DNA of 64,000 bases. Origin: Fasciolopsis buskii (taxonomy: Eukaryota; Platyhelminthes; Trematoda; Plagiorchiida; Fasciolidae). The position numbers were made by a program, and so were the translations under genes. The notes below the pieces were generated by a model. The model had not been told where the DNA came from and ran no database searches. It saw only the letters and a program-made list of their open reading frames with translations. Positions within the stretch are counted from its first letter, which is position 1. Each line of letters opens with the position of its first letter. This document shows, piece after piece, positions 47,562 to 55,620 of this stretch. Where the stretch lies: positions 186,001-250,000 of the forward strand of contig LUCM01000138.1 of the NCBI GenBank assembly GCA_008360955.1, read 5' to 3'.

Positions 47562-49017
47562 TGGATTGTCAATTTTCCTACTCTTATACAATCTTTTTTT
47601 TACCACTTGCTTGAAGCATGAGTGCGGTGCACGCATACCGCGGCCACTAGAGCCCACTATATGGAGACAGAGGAACTGCAACCATGATCCTGAAACTTGG
47701 AGTGGCATAGACTAGGTGTGGTAACGAGCCAGACGACAGCGAGTAGCCACCAAAATGACCAGCAGATCTGGGATTCGAACTTCTGACCCTTTAGGTGACA
47801 GGTGCTTAGGCCATTTAAGCACCTCCGGCTTTCTTTTGTAATCCACTGCTCTTTAGTGGACTTCATGCTGCCCGTTTGCCCACAGAAAACTAATTGTTGA
47901 ATTAAGGGACACACTCGACACAGAGTCTAAACCACAAGGCAAAAGGAAGATGTGAGGGTCTCGTAACTCACTGGTAGTCAGGGCTGATTGCTCAGCTCTT
48001 GTTTTTTGGATGAGTTCATATGTTCTCGATCCCAGCTTGTTTCCACCCGTTTCCGGTGCGCATATACCGCGTTCAAAAGTCAACCTTGGGTGATTTGGTG
48101 TCATGGTTTAGCGTTCTCTTCCAGACTGATTACCACTCTATCGGCCACACAGTCCTGTGCGTTCGGTTTCGTCCTCGTACTTTTATTGGAATAGCCTTTC
48201 CATGGTAACACAGTGATTGACACTTTCTCAGCAACAGGTGTTCGAAGAGTGCAGTCGATTGTGAACATATGTAAAGACGTTCAGCAAAAGGAGTCGTCTC
48301 GGACCAGAGACCTTTACCACCGCAATGTACAGAGATTTGGTGACATATCGTGAAATGTTTGAACTAGTCAATGCACCACTGCGGCTCCCTGCGAACTTTC
48401 ATCGTAGGTTAGACTCGGTGACATATTTGTCCATCGATTTATGACTGTTGGTAAATATCAGGCGTGTTGCAGTCAAGTGTCTTTACTTTTAGGTGGCAAA
48501 GCTTTGAGCCGCTCCTGCGCTGTCCGCCTCACTAGGTGTTTGCTCTACGCTTTATTTTTACCTCTTCATATCAGCCTGGACGTCGTGGTTATCAACCCGG
48601 GAAGCCAAGAATAGCAATTTAATGGCCAAGGTAGCTACCAAGTTTCGAATAAGTGTTACGATTTATTAACAAATAAAAGCCAAAATATTATAACGTCAGT
48701 TATGATAGTCATAGAGTAATCTCAGAATCTTGGCCGTAACTCGTTGAATCCGTATTGCCACACACGTCACTCGTGGAAATTTCCTTGTTTAATCCTTACT
48801 TCAGTATATGGATGCAGCGTGGCGTGCCAGACGTGCGGAGACGGTGTTCAAAGCACTCAAGGGAGTCCTGATGGAGTTAAGCACATGGCGAGGCCCAACG
48901 GTACGTGCAATTCAATTTCTCGCCCCGCCACAATTGTCAGACGCTGAGCTTGCTTCATTCAGTCGCATCATTACCGCATCGTTTCTCCAACCGGTCCCAG
49001 TTATTGTACCTGCCTAA
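24813..49017 (+). CDS. FERRY3: FERRY complex subunit 3 homologue (C12orf4 / former DUF2362), nine-exon gene
   Basis: Joined exons: 24813-24969, 25013-25158, 27193-27374, 30681-30965, 33231-33527, 37395-37519, 39490-39642, 42725-43002, 48805-49017. They sum to 1836 nt, giving about 611 residues plus TAA; every intron is GT-AG and every phase agrees. The vertebrate protein is about 550 residues. Recognised from memory of the family by blocks in the right order: SESFTVQLG (exon 5), GIYSNDLNGLVLLVD (about residues 372-386), TEFHFPDL (exon 7), YITRHSNL (about 463-470), DITTLSLPLLLV (about 525-536) and the C-terminal RRAETVFKALKG and IQFLAPPQLS blocks. In mammals FERRY3 belongs to the five-subunit Rab5 effector FERRY on early endosomes, which links mRNAs to endosomes; that role here is inferred by homology. 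The start ATG follows an in-frame TAA directly. No signal peptide or membrane segment is visible. Confidence 0.88.
25013..25158 (+). CDS. FERRY3: FERRY3 exon 2
   Basis: It encodes residues 53-101 and ends in phase 0 at ACG|GTAAGA. The acceptor chosen is TTAAG at 25008-25012. A second AG at 25024-25025 would break the frame. The exon reads through LRNSLEQFVDSENEKDF, acidic and probably helical. Confidence 0.78.
25528..26060 (-). mobile_element. Family A 3' end (5'-truncated copy), intron 2
   Basis: A CATCATCATCATC tail at 25528 is followed by the family 3' UTR and, at 25979-25794 (-), the C-terminal EWKKPCRGLQITWQRGM and WDRKDPS blocks. It is inserted antisense to FERRY3. Confidence 0.7.
26089..26352 (-). 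mobile_element. Family A 3' end (short 5'-truncated copy), intron 2
   Basis: It starts with a CATCATCATCATCATCG tail and the same GTTCAGC...CTCACTG...CTGCCTTTTCCCC 3' UTR as the other copies. It is truncated before the C-terminal coding blocks. Confidence 0.68.
26608..27015 (-). mobile_element. Family A 3' end (5'-truncated copy), intron 2
   Basis: It starts with a TCATCGTCATCATC tail and the 3' UTR (GTTCAGCGTCAAACAGCAAG). It reaches the family C-terminal region (complement of the TTGCCACGTCATCTGTTGGCC block). It is antisense to FERRY3 and ends about 180 nt before exon 3. Confidence 0.7.
27193..27374 (+). CDS. FERRY3: FERRY3 exon 3
   Basis: The acceptor is TTTTACAG and the donor GA|GTAAGC. 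It encodes about residues 102-162, including ITDEEVFGQAYNRVIHS and LIQLEHVFAQAVASEV, the block that opens the helical region of the family. The exon has no stop in this frame and shows none of the transposon similarity seen in the flanking introns. Confidence 0.85.
28290..28560 (+). pseudogene. Non-LTR reverse transcriptase fragment, intron 3
   Basis: The + strand frame contains DFGYADNVLMTEDSNTLQVF, a YADD-type motif D/C region with the second Asp changed to Asn, then LLDDNVGVF and a CCCRTGMARS block equivalent to KC..LLQDW. The following nucleotides resemble those at 55550-55620, so both fragments come from one family. Confidence 0.62.
29560..29612. repeat. ATT/ATC-rich low-complexity tract, intron 3
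   Basis: An imperfect run of TATTA, TTAGTA and ATCATC units. Confidence 0.7.
30681..30965 (+). CDS. FERRY3: FERRY3 exon 4 (coiled-coil region)
   Basis: A long polypyrimidine tract ending TTTTCAACAG precedes it; the donor is CAA|GTAAGC. It encodes about residues 162-257, charged and rich in Glu, Arg and Gln (QLQEEHIRNRELIETQW, RHRQRRQFRELV), consistent with a coiled coil. Confidence 0.85.
31355..31392. repeat. (TA)n microsatellite, intron 4
   Basis: An uninterrupted TA dinucleotide run of about 19 units. Confidence 0.95.
33231..33527 (+). CDS. FERRY3: FERRY3 exon 5
   Basis: It encodes about residues 257-355, first a low-complexity stretch with HHH and many Ser, Pro and Thr, then the conserved block WSESFTVQLGRQMRTTCNF and LLRADPNDLL. 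The donor is a strong AAA|GTAAGT. The frame requires the AAG acceptor at 33229-33230. The better-looking TTGCAG ten bases downstream (ending 33240) would cause an early stop. The first few residues are therefore uncertain, but the conserved part is not. Confidence 0.85.
33730..34140 (-). mobile_element. Possible tRNA-derived SINE, intron 5
   Basis: The - strand at about 34130-34070 has GTGGCTAACATGTTCAG, resembling an A box, and GGGAGTTCAAGTC, resembling a B box, with tRNA-like spacing. A second CGAATCC motif on the + strand at about 33797 may mean a second partial copy. It is less clear than the family at 43.8, 47.7 and 50.2 kb. Confidence 0.35.
34167..36545 (-). mobile_element. Family A copy, long but decayed, intron 5
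   Basis: The tail (CATCATCATCC) is at 34167. Right to left on the - strand: N-terminal VRFLPEP segment (about 36390-36350), endonuclease remnant, linker (35977-35417: CLSDSAFRISYKQKLSSELR, ASGNNQRLFTPIRDTGG), reverse transcriptase start (35169-34933: SNYRGINLI), palm (34972-34628: RPTIVVFLALKGAFDSVHR, RQGCPIYPFLFNF) and thumb (34553-34188: STYLGSCVSNDGNSAVEVDTR). The catalytic YADD reads YADG at 34609-34620. It is the longest copy inside FERRY3 and lies antisense to it. Confidence 0.78.
36590..36890 (-). pseudogene. Additional family A fragments out of order, intron 5
   Basis: Sequence at 36615-36690 resembles the palm region at 46010-46080, and 36770-36880 resembles the linker/palm boundary at 35310-35400. 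Both already occur in the adjacent copy, so this is a second, rearranged insertion. Confidence 0.5.
37395..37519 (+). CDS. FERRY3: FERRY3 exon 6
   Basis: It encodes about residues 356-397 with the most recognisable motif of the family, ALGIYSNDLNGLVLLVDKR, followed by FRGVKR. The acceptor is CGACTAG and the donor GTC|GTAAGT. Confidence 0.9.
37740..37813 (+). mobile_element. Family A terminal 3' fragment, + strand, intron 6
   Basis: About 74 bp match the family 3' end (AAAAGGCAGCGGTTAGTGAG, then TTAACGCTGAACG and a GATGATGATAATGATGATG tail), in the same orientation as FERRY3. Confidence 0.65.
38652..38800 (+). pseudogene. Non-LTR C-terminal fragment, + strand, intron 6
   Basis: The frame reads LPYCPCFVLPSEWKKLRRDQRMSW, matching the family A C-terminal block (LP..ALF.VPP.EWKKP.GGQRMTW) seen at 15.6, 25.9 and 45.2 kb. 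Confidence 0.6.
39490..39642 (+). CDS. FERRY3: FERRY3 exon 7
   Basis: It encodes about residues 398-448. The joint with exon 6 recreates an Arg codon and continues into LADACERSTEFHFPDLGHQL, matching the family block after the VDKR motif. The acceptor is CAAAAG and the donor GAA|GTGAGT. Confidence 0.87.
40000..42724. other. Intron 7 remainder, nothing recognised
   Basis: The part of intron 7 after about 40000 has no transposon motif I could identify. Open frames are short or antisense shadows. Confidence 0.5.
42725..43002 (+). CDS. FERRY3: FERRY3 exon 8 with glycine-rich insertion
   Basis: The acceptor is ATATCAG and the donor GAG|GTAATG, phase 0. It encodes about residues 449-541, including DVYITRHSNL, VVFHLVAD and DITTLSLPLLLVQS. 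Between the first two blocks lies a glycine-rich run (about residues 472-485) that I do not recall in vertebrate proteins. The open frame continues upstream into the intron to 42412 by chance. Confidence 0.88.
43805..44000 (-). mobile_element. tRNA-derived SINE copy 1, intron 8
   Basis: On the - strand GAGGTTCGAACCC (about 43950) matches a Pol III B box. It is followed by GCCGGTCATTTTGGTG, shared with the copies at 47.7 and 50.2 kb. The A box is poorly preserved. It is antisense to FERRY3. Confidence 0.6.
44803..46470 (-). mobile_element. Family A copy with the best reverse transcriptase, intron 8
   Basis: The tail (CATCATCATCG) is at 44803. The - strand frame 46384-45758 reads FKKGTRSDCSNHRGISLIP, QQSGFRPGRGYIDQIFTLC, RPTIVVFLDLKGVFGSV, GVRQGCPISPFLFNF and DLDYADDVVS, with YADD intact at 45806-45817. 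A frameshift at about 45800 leads to the thumb and C-terminus (45810-45199: STYHGSCLSNDGSSGLEVD, LLYGCETWNI, GWLGHMLHVANTGL). It is 5'-truncated at about 46470, so it lacks the endonuclease. The motif A Asp of AFDS is changed to Gly (VFGS). Confidence 0.82.
47529..47559. repeat. (TA)n microsatellite, intron 8
   Basis: An uninterrupted TA run of about 15 units, close to the SINE at 47.64 kb. Confidence 0.95.
47640..47832 (-). mobile_element. tRNA-derived SINE copy 2, intron 8
   Basis: On the - strand TGGCCTAAGCACC (A box-like) is followed after a tRNA-like distance by AGAAGTTCGAATCCC (B box), then GCTGGTCATTTTGGTGGC and a body shared with the copy at 50.2 kb (complement of AACCATGACCCTGGAAATTGG). 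This is the best preserved of the three. Confidence 0.68.
48805..49017 (+). CDS. FERRY3: FERRY3 exon 9 (C-terminus)
   Basis: The acceptor is ACTTCAG, phase 0. It encodes residues 542-611 and ends with TAA at 49015-49017. It carries RRAETVFKALKGVLMEL, the tryptophan-containing STWRG, and AIQFLAPPQLSDAEL, which are the conserved C-terminal blocks of the family. Confidence 0.9.
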   Translation, partial: YMDAAWRARRAETVFKALKGVLMELSTWRGPTVRAIQFLAPPQLSDAELASFSRIITASFLQPVPVIVPA

Positions 49018-50159
49018 TACGAGCGTGAGAACAGTGCGTCTAGATGCGCCCATTTGTCGTCTGGTTGAGAGCTTCATCCCTCCCATTGAGCCGGCTTATT
49101 GATTGCTATTCCAACTGCTGTTTGGTATTTCTCAGCCGGCTATATGAAATGCCATCTGCCCTGGCCTCTTTTGGACATCTTCCTCATGTGCATATTCCAT
49201 CAATCTTTCATGTGCATCAACAAGCGCTCATTGTCATTAGTATTTATCGTTTTTCTATAAATTACGGAGACCAAGAATAACTCGACAGAGAATTCCAAAC
49301 TACCTACCAATTGTACTTTTTCTTTACTTGCTTCTATTTTTTGTGTGTTTATCCTCGCACATATAAATGTAATTCTTATACGTCTGACATAAAGCATTTC
49401 AAGAATATTCGGCATTCTGTTGACTTAGTAAGGTATAACCTGGCGCATTGTTTCGTGATTTCCTCTATTTATGCCTTTCGTCCGCTCCAGTCCTTTGCAG
49501 CTGATAGCGAGGATATTAATTGACAACCCGAGCCGCAGCGTAGATCCAACGCAGATCAATATACGAATCTTGCCGGGGACGAGCGGTTTTGAGCGAACAC
49601 CTTAGACCGTGTCCTAACCGGGCGGTCTCTACTGGTTCTTCAGGTTCACAGCTTGAAATAGCACTTATGGTTTTTCTCGGGTCTTCACTCCAGTTCGGGC
49701 TCATTGGCCGTACATTGCTAATACTTCCTAACAAGTATGGAACACTCCGTGATACTAATAAATATGCACTCATCATAATGCAAAAAGATTGTCACGGAAT
49801 TCTCACTAATAAAAATAAAGTATGAAAGGATTTGCTTGTACAATTTGTGGTTCTAATGGTGCGAATTTACGATCTGACGTTGTGACATTTCGTGAACAAC
49901 TTTATCGGTGTGTATAGGGATGTGATTAAGGACATAAATGACTGGAAGGGTTATTTAAATAGGCCGCTGGACTTTCTCACTCCTAGGTTTCTGTCATATA
50001 TGGAGAGCATGAATGGTATTGAGCTTATTTAATGAAAGTATTCCGTGGAGGGAAACTAACTGAAACGATATAATACAAACACCATCATCATATTGTCATC
50101 TTGGTGAGACTGTTGCATCTTTCTTCTATGACGTGACTGACGCATGAGTGTAGGGGAAG
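49018..50159. other. FERRY3 3' flank and probable 3' UTR
   Basis: No conserved coding frame. It contains the candidate polyadenylation signals. Confidence 0.5.
49808..49819 (+). terminator. Candidate polyadenylation signals for FERRY3
   Basis: Two AATAAA hexamers lie back to back at 49808-49813 and 49814-49819, about 790 nt after the stop codon. They would imply a 3' UTR of roughly 0.8 kb. A nearer ATAAAT-type variant could be used instead. Confidence 0.35.
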
Positions 50160-50372
50160 GGGCATGCCCGACAGCCACTGGGGTCCACTACCCGGGAGGA
50201 GTGGATTGGTAACCATGACCCTGGAAATTGGAATGGCAAGTGATCACAAGGTCAGGTATGGTAGCAGGCTGGGCGAGAGCGAGTTGCCGACTACCACAAA
50301 AATGATCGGCAAATCGGTTAATCGAACCTCTTCCAGGTGCTTAGTCCACTTGACTAACTGAGTAGTAGTCAT
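50160..50372 (-). mobile_element. tRNA-derived SINE copy 3, downstream of FERRY3
   Basis: On the - strand CAAGTGGACTAAGCACC and GAGGTTCGATTAACC stand as A and B boxes, followed by GCCGATCATTTTTGTGG and the same body as copy 2. It has the same orientation as the other two. Confidence 0.62.
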
Positions 50373-53300
50373 TCCTATTTGCGATTTCAAAGTATTACAG
50401 GCTGGGAGAAATATATCTGCTGACGGATACTTTATTTGGCGTTCAATTACTTCGAAGGCTACTGAGTGAGAACAGTAAGAAGTGTGGTTTTTAATGTACG
50501 ACTTGAAATCTAATATTCTTATTGGAGTACTCGTGGATGAAGTTGTTTTTCGGCGACCGTTTCATGGATAAGTGAGAGAGACGGTTTGGTAGGATCACTT
50601 GCATCCTTCCAACGGAGTCAATCTGATGATCGTAGGCCACAGGATGTTTCGCAATGGTCGAGGCCGGATTTGGCTTGTGTGCTTTCTGTTCGAACGAAGG
50701 ATGAGTCATCTGTTTCACTAACCACTTGCTTCCGCATTCGTTCAAGGAGGCGCCGATCCGTCCTGTCTGTGTCATCGGAGCTGCGGATGAACGGGGAATT
50801 ATATGGAAGGCTTTTATGTCGGTGCTTTTGTTGATTACCTGTTGAGCTTCAGTATTTGCAGATGAATAATATATTGGCATTTCGTCATAAAGCAATCTGG
50901 AATAGTCAACACATTCAGTTTTCCACCAGTTGCCTTCAAACAAAATCTGGTGAAATATTTTCCGTGGAGCGCAAAGGGTTTCACCTGGTGTCGCCAATTT
51001 CCATTCTTCCGCAAAGCAGCCACGTTCGAGGGCTCAAAATTCTTGCCGGTATTCTGTTTTCTATGACTAACCGGCCTCATTGATCTTCACTCTGCACACA
51101 AACGCGGTCAATACAAAACGGACTCGCACTGAGACGTGGTCTTTCGGTTAGTTATCTTCCGATCACTCCATTTCCATCAGTAACTTTCGTAGGGTACTTC
51201 ACAACCTGTCTGTTCTGTCACGGGGCGTGATGCACGTCCATTTAATCCCTGTGATGTGATTGTTTCGGCAGGTGTTTGTTCACCAAGAAATGTTGCAAAT
51301 ACCGTGATTTCGGAGTGTTGATGGGACGAATGACTTAATCACAAGTCTATATCCAGGGCCGTGTGTCATCGAAATAACCTTGACGAAAAAAGAACGCAAT
51401 AAAGGAAATGAAAATAAGAGTGTGATACTCGCCACGTATGTCCCAACTATTCTCTTTCCCACTTCCATATAATCGGTGGTCCATCGGGACCCATGTATCG
51501 CTACTGGGATTTATACTCCTTAGTTCGCATAAAAACCGGTTGACTCAAGAACCGGGCTCCGAGCCCTTGTTAAAAGAGTCTAACCCGCTTGGCAGCCGAC
51601 GAATGTGAGGGTCTCGTGAACCCCTAGGATTCAGGGACTCATTGGACAATTCATAACCTCTTAGACGATGCCAGATATTCTGTACTATTCGCCTTAATCA
51701 ATTCCTCTGATAATCACAACTTCTAGAAAATAATTCTTGGCCTTTACATATTAATTCATCTTTGCCAGCTACTTTGTGATTTGGAGTCAATTGGTTATTT
51801 GCCTTTTACGCTTTGCTTGTAGTGACATCGATTTTTCTTGGAGCAATGGTAACTTTGAATATCGTTTCTTATGCGATTTGCCTGGGCACTATTTTAATTT
51901 CATTTGTCTGGGTGTCTTGGTCCTGCCGGACAAGATCTGTAGGATTTCACTCGCTTCTGTGCATTCGAGTGTTTTTGACTTGCGCATATCAGTCGTCACA
52001 CCTACTATAGTTCGCTTCCTTGTGTATTCTTGTACAGCTGTCGCGGTTCGTCCAGAAGGGATCTTCCCAACAGGAGGATTTTTATAAATTTTTCACAGAT
52101 CATGTTCGTGAAAATCAAGGAGATCCCCCTTGAAGCTTCAGGGTGAAGAAGCCCCAATCGACCTGAGTAAACTCAAACGTCAACTAGTTGGGGGAAAACA
52201 TTTGATATTCGTGTTTTTCACCAGGTACAAAGCTTTCCCATTCGATGAATATCGATTCGAAGTCAAGACAGGAAACCAGCGGTGTTGGAGTAAGAGAGAA
52301 TTTCGGTCGACCAAATGCAATTAGCACCAAAGTTGTACCATATTCGGTGTTGGAATGTATGCGAATCGACTTATTGCGAGGGTGAGTATCTCATTTCATT
52401 GTAACTCCTGTGCAAACTTTGTTCTCACTGGAGCAGTTAAACTAATCAAGCATAAGAATATAAAATAAAAGTGACGCACATAAATACAATAGGGATTAGC
52501 AAATTTTTAAATTAATTCTGTATTAATCGCGTGTTTCATCGTCATTACGGGACGAGATTATGCCGCAGGTTGTGTTATGCATAAAAGCAAATCAGCCAAA
52601 CCTAATTTTGCCGAATTATCTAATCTCGTTTGCAGCACGAATACGTTCTTACACCTGGGTAAATAGGAGGATTTTGGCGGATATGAATCTTCGTGTTTTC
52701 CTGTTAAATTACCAGCATTCGGTAAAATATTATTCAGTATACTGCGACGTAAGAACTAAATGAAGCCAATCTATTGCGTTACACACCAAAAGATTCCGTC
52801 GTGGTTACTAAAGTCCTGTATTATTCAGTTCCGCTAATGACACAACGATACTTTTCTTCACTTTCTACTCGTTACTGAGACTGTCTAGTGATTTGATGGA
52901 TTTTTGCTAAGATTCCATCCAGTTGACCGCTTGAATAACAAATAATAGGCTGGAACGGATCACGAAATATGGTGATGAGACAGAATACCTAAGCAGTGTT
53001 TTAGGTGCAACAGAGATGTGTACATACCTAGATATACTTTGTGAAAGTTTATTATTCAAGAACACAACCTTGTCAGAGATTTTGGTAGTTGATGGAGAAG
53101 TCAGTAAGCATGAAGAATGGGAGGATATTGTTTGCAAGCAGCAATGATGGTCGAATATTTAGCAGTTTGATAAAAAAATATTCTAGGAATATGGCAAGTC
53201 GTTTTCTCAGTGTCTTTCGCCTTTTTATTTTCACCCTTAGATGCGCACTATACCGTCTGAAGCCAGCTTTAATACTGCATAAATCAAACTCCATTAAAAG
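50373..53300. other. Unassigned intergenic region
   Basis: A 168-codon open frame on the - strand (50491-50997) and a hydrophobic frame on the + strand (51813-52010, with LGAMVTLNIVSYAICLGTIL) are the only notable features. I recognise neither. Some of this may be the decayed 5' part of the gypsy element that follows. Confidence 0.35.
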
Positions 53301-54851
53301 TTAGTTTGACGCTCTTTTTTCGAATGGTGTTGTTCGTTCTTACAATCCTTGGGCCTCGTCGTTACGCCTGGTGATCAAGAAAGATAGCGTCAGCTGGCGA
53401 TCATCTAGCGTTTACCGAGCAGTTAACGCTATCACCCGTTTCAACGGTCATTCTATACCCCATGTATACAACGTCGTGACAACATCTGGCAGTATGACTA
53501 TGTCCATTTGGTACGAACTTATCACTAGATACCAGTGGCCATTAAAGACATCAAGGAACTGTCAGAGTTTCTACGTATGCCCTTTGAGTTTCGTAGCCCG
53601 TCAGACATTGCTGAATTTAGTCGATGTATTATCGTTTGCTACCTGGATTTCGTTTTCCTCTGTATCGGTGACTTATTAATCGCATCGTCGATCGTGAATA
53701 AACGTTATTGTCTGTCCGACCATCAAATGCTAGACAATCCCGCTAAGTGTAAACTTGGCATAACTCAACTGGCATTCCTCGGCCACGGTGTTACTCCAGA
53801 AGATATCAAACCTAGCAAAGCTAAAGTACCGGCTGTTCTTGGTTATGCCGTGCGGTCTTCAATCAAGGAGTGCAAAGTATTTTGGTGGTTAGGGAACTCC
53901 TGTTGTCATTTCATACCCCATGGGGCTGAATTATTCCTTGCTTCGACCGAATTAAGTCGTGGAAATCCACGTAGGTTAACGATTTCGATTGGCTTTTTCG
54001 GAGATCAAATCCATATTAGCGCAGATCATGCTCTTTACACATCCGGATCCGGTTCCCAAGCTGCAGATAATTTGGTTGTTGTAGGTGTGGCTACCCTGTG
54101 CTCATGTTCTGGGTTTTGACATCGACTTTGTTGTCCCCCGATATCGCGCGTATCTATCTACCGACTAACGTACATCCATGGATTTACTAAACTCCACGAA
54201 ACTGTTCCCATCACCAATAACCCGGTCGAATCAGCGGCTTGGCCCTTTGAAATTGATAAACGGTTCTATGCCGTTGAGCTTTTGACGCAACTTCTGAATG
54301 GGGACATCAATTTGGGTCCGAAATCTTCGTGTCATTAACCAGTATGCCGGCTACAGAGCGGATTCGCTAGACCGCTTACCAGCCGGTATTAAATGTCTAG
54401 TTGAATATTTCTCTGATCAACCAAAATCGGTTCTCAAATCTCACGAGAACCCCGACTGGTGCGAAACGTTACTTACAGTTCTATTAGGTAATGAAACATG
54501 CTTAAAGGCAGATATCCGATGTTCCTCCAAAGAAACTGCTTTCGGTACGATATTACTAGTGGCTTCTTTACGTCATGAATTCCTGATTCACTGGCTGTAC
54601 AGACATATGGAACCCGCTTGTATATTTACATGCAAAGTCTTTCTTCGGCACACAGTCATTCACAGCGACGACAGATATTCGTTCCGACCCATTTCGAAAC
54701 TTGTTCGCATGTACACCTACCGGTGTCGATTCGATACGCAGACCGATTTACTAATTTCAAGTACCTCCGTTTCGTTTCATATCGCGGCAAATTAAGACGG
54801 GACTACTCGGCCGCATTCATACTACTATCGTCGACCGTCACAAAATTTTAA
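53300..54851 (+). mobile_element. Ty3/gypsy-type LTR retrotransposon pol remnant
   Basis: Ordered on the + strand: reverse transcriptase start (53310-53530: NPWASSLRLVIKKDSVSWR, YRAVNAIT, IPHVYN), palm (53555-53830: EFLRMPFEFRSP, DFVFLCIGDLLIASS in place of the YxDD box, NPAKCKLGITQLAFLGHG), connection (HFIPHGAELF), a weak RNase H region, then an integrase C-terminal part (54400-54790: NPDWCETLLTVLLGNETCLKADIRCSS, then in another frame RRQIFVPTHFETCSHV). The integrase zinc finger and catalytic core are missing. No LTRs were identified. It resembles the CsRN1-type gypsy elements known from trematodes. Confidence 0.75.
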
Positions 54852-55079
54852 ACAATTTTAAACGATAGCGTATTATACACAGAATTCACTTCATTTTACC
54901 ACTGTACTCACATCGCACCCTCTGAGATTGTAATACCAGTTCTCGTCTCTTTTGGTCTTATGAAACTCGAGCTGTTAATTCTTTGACCAGTCTCATGAAA
55001 TCCTCGGGGAATTTTGGGTCCGTTGATCGTTTCCTGGCACAATCTAGTCGCTTTCAGCGACTTAAATGCGTTTCTATTT

Positions 55080-55620
55080 GACTTCCGAAATTTTCGGTCA
55101 TTTGCAGTTCCTCGACGCGTTGAGTTCATCCATGTGGTGTTACCTGGATGACGGCTTATACAATCATGTCACCGATGACAACAATTTGGTTTACGCGGTT
55201 CTTGTACACCAAATATTTCAATCCGTGTATTCGAACAGCCGAAGCCGATTTTGCGTTTATGGTGATCTTCCACTCCAGTTAACCATGAAAATGGCTTTTT
55301 TCAGGGTTTCTCTTTCCACCTTTTGTACTCTAAATGATAATAGAAGTTTTATCTTAAAATGGGACTAGCGGTACTGATCATTGTTTAGAAAGGAGACTGT
55401 CCGACTTGAAATATGCGGACGATATTATGCCACTCAGTGAGAATCCAAATAACCTACAAATTTTTCTTGACCGTCCGTTGACGTATGTTCTGAATGTGTT
55501 TTCGACCTTAGAAGCGTAATACACTGTTGCAAGTCTTGATTGGCTCGAAGCTGAGATTTGATACTGCAGGGAAAGAACTAGGTGAAATGGATGCAATTAG
55601 TTACTTGGGTGGCTGTAATT
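55080..55620 (+). pseudogene. Non-LTR reverse transcriptase fragment
   Basis: The + strand frame 55066-55368 contains LVHQIFQSVYSNSRSRFCVYGDL (the L..LY.....RVRVYGDLS region). Next comes RRLSDLKYADDIMPLSENPNNLQIFL from about 55386, with an intact YADD. It ends in sequence similar to 28430-28520. Frames change several times. Confidence 0.65.

Noticed and set aside
47770..47800. GGTTCGAATCC-like motif as a tRNA gene
   Set aside because: The acceptor stem does not pair and the sequence runs into a repeated body, so it is read as a SINE.
51813..52010. Hydrophobic open frame as a membrane protein exon
   Set aside because: A pyrimidine tract and AG precede it, but no conserved motif, partner exon or donor could be supported.
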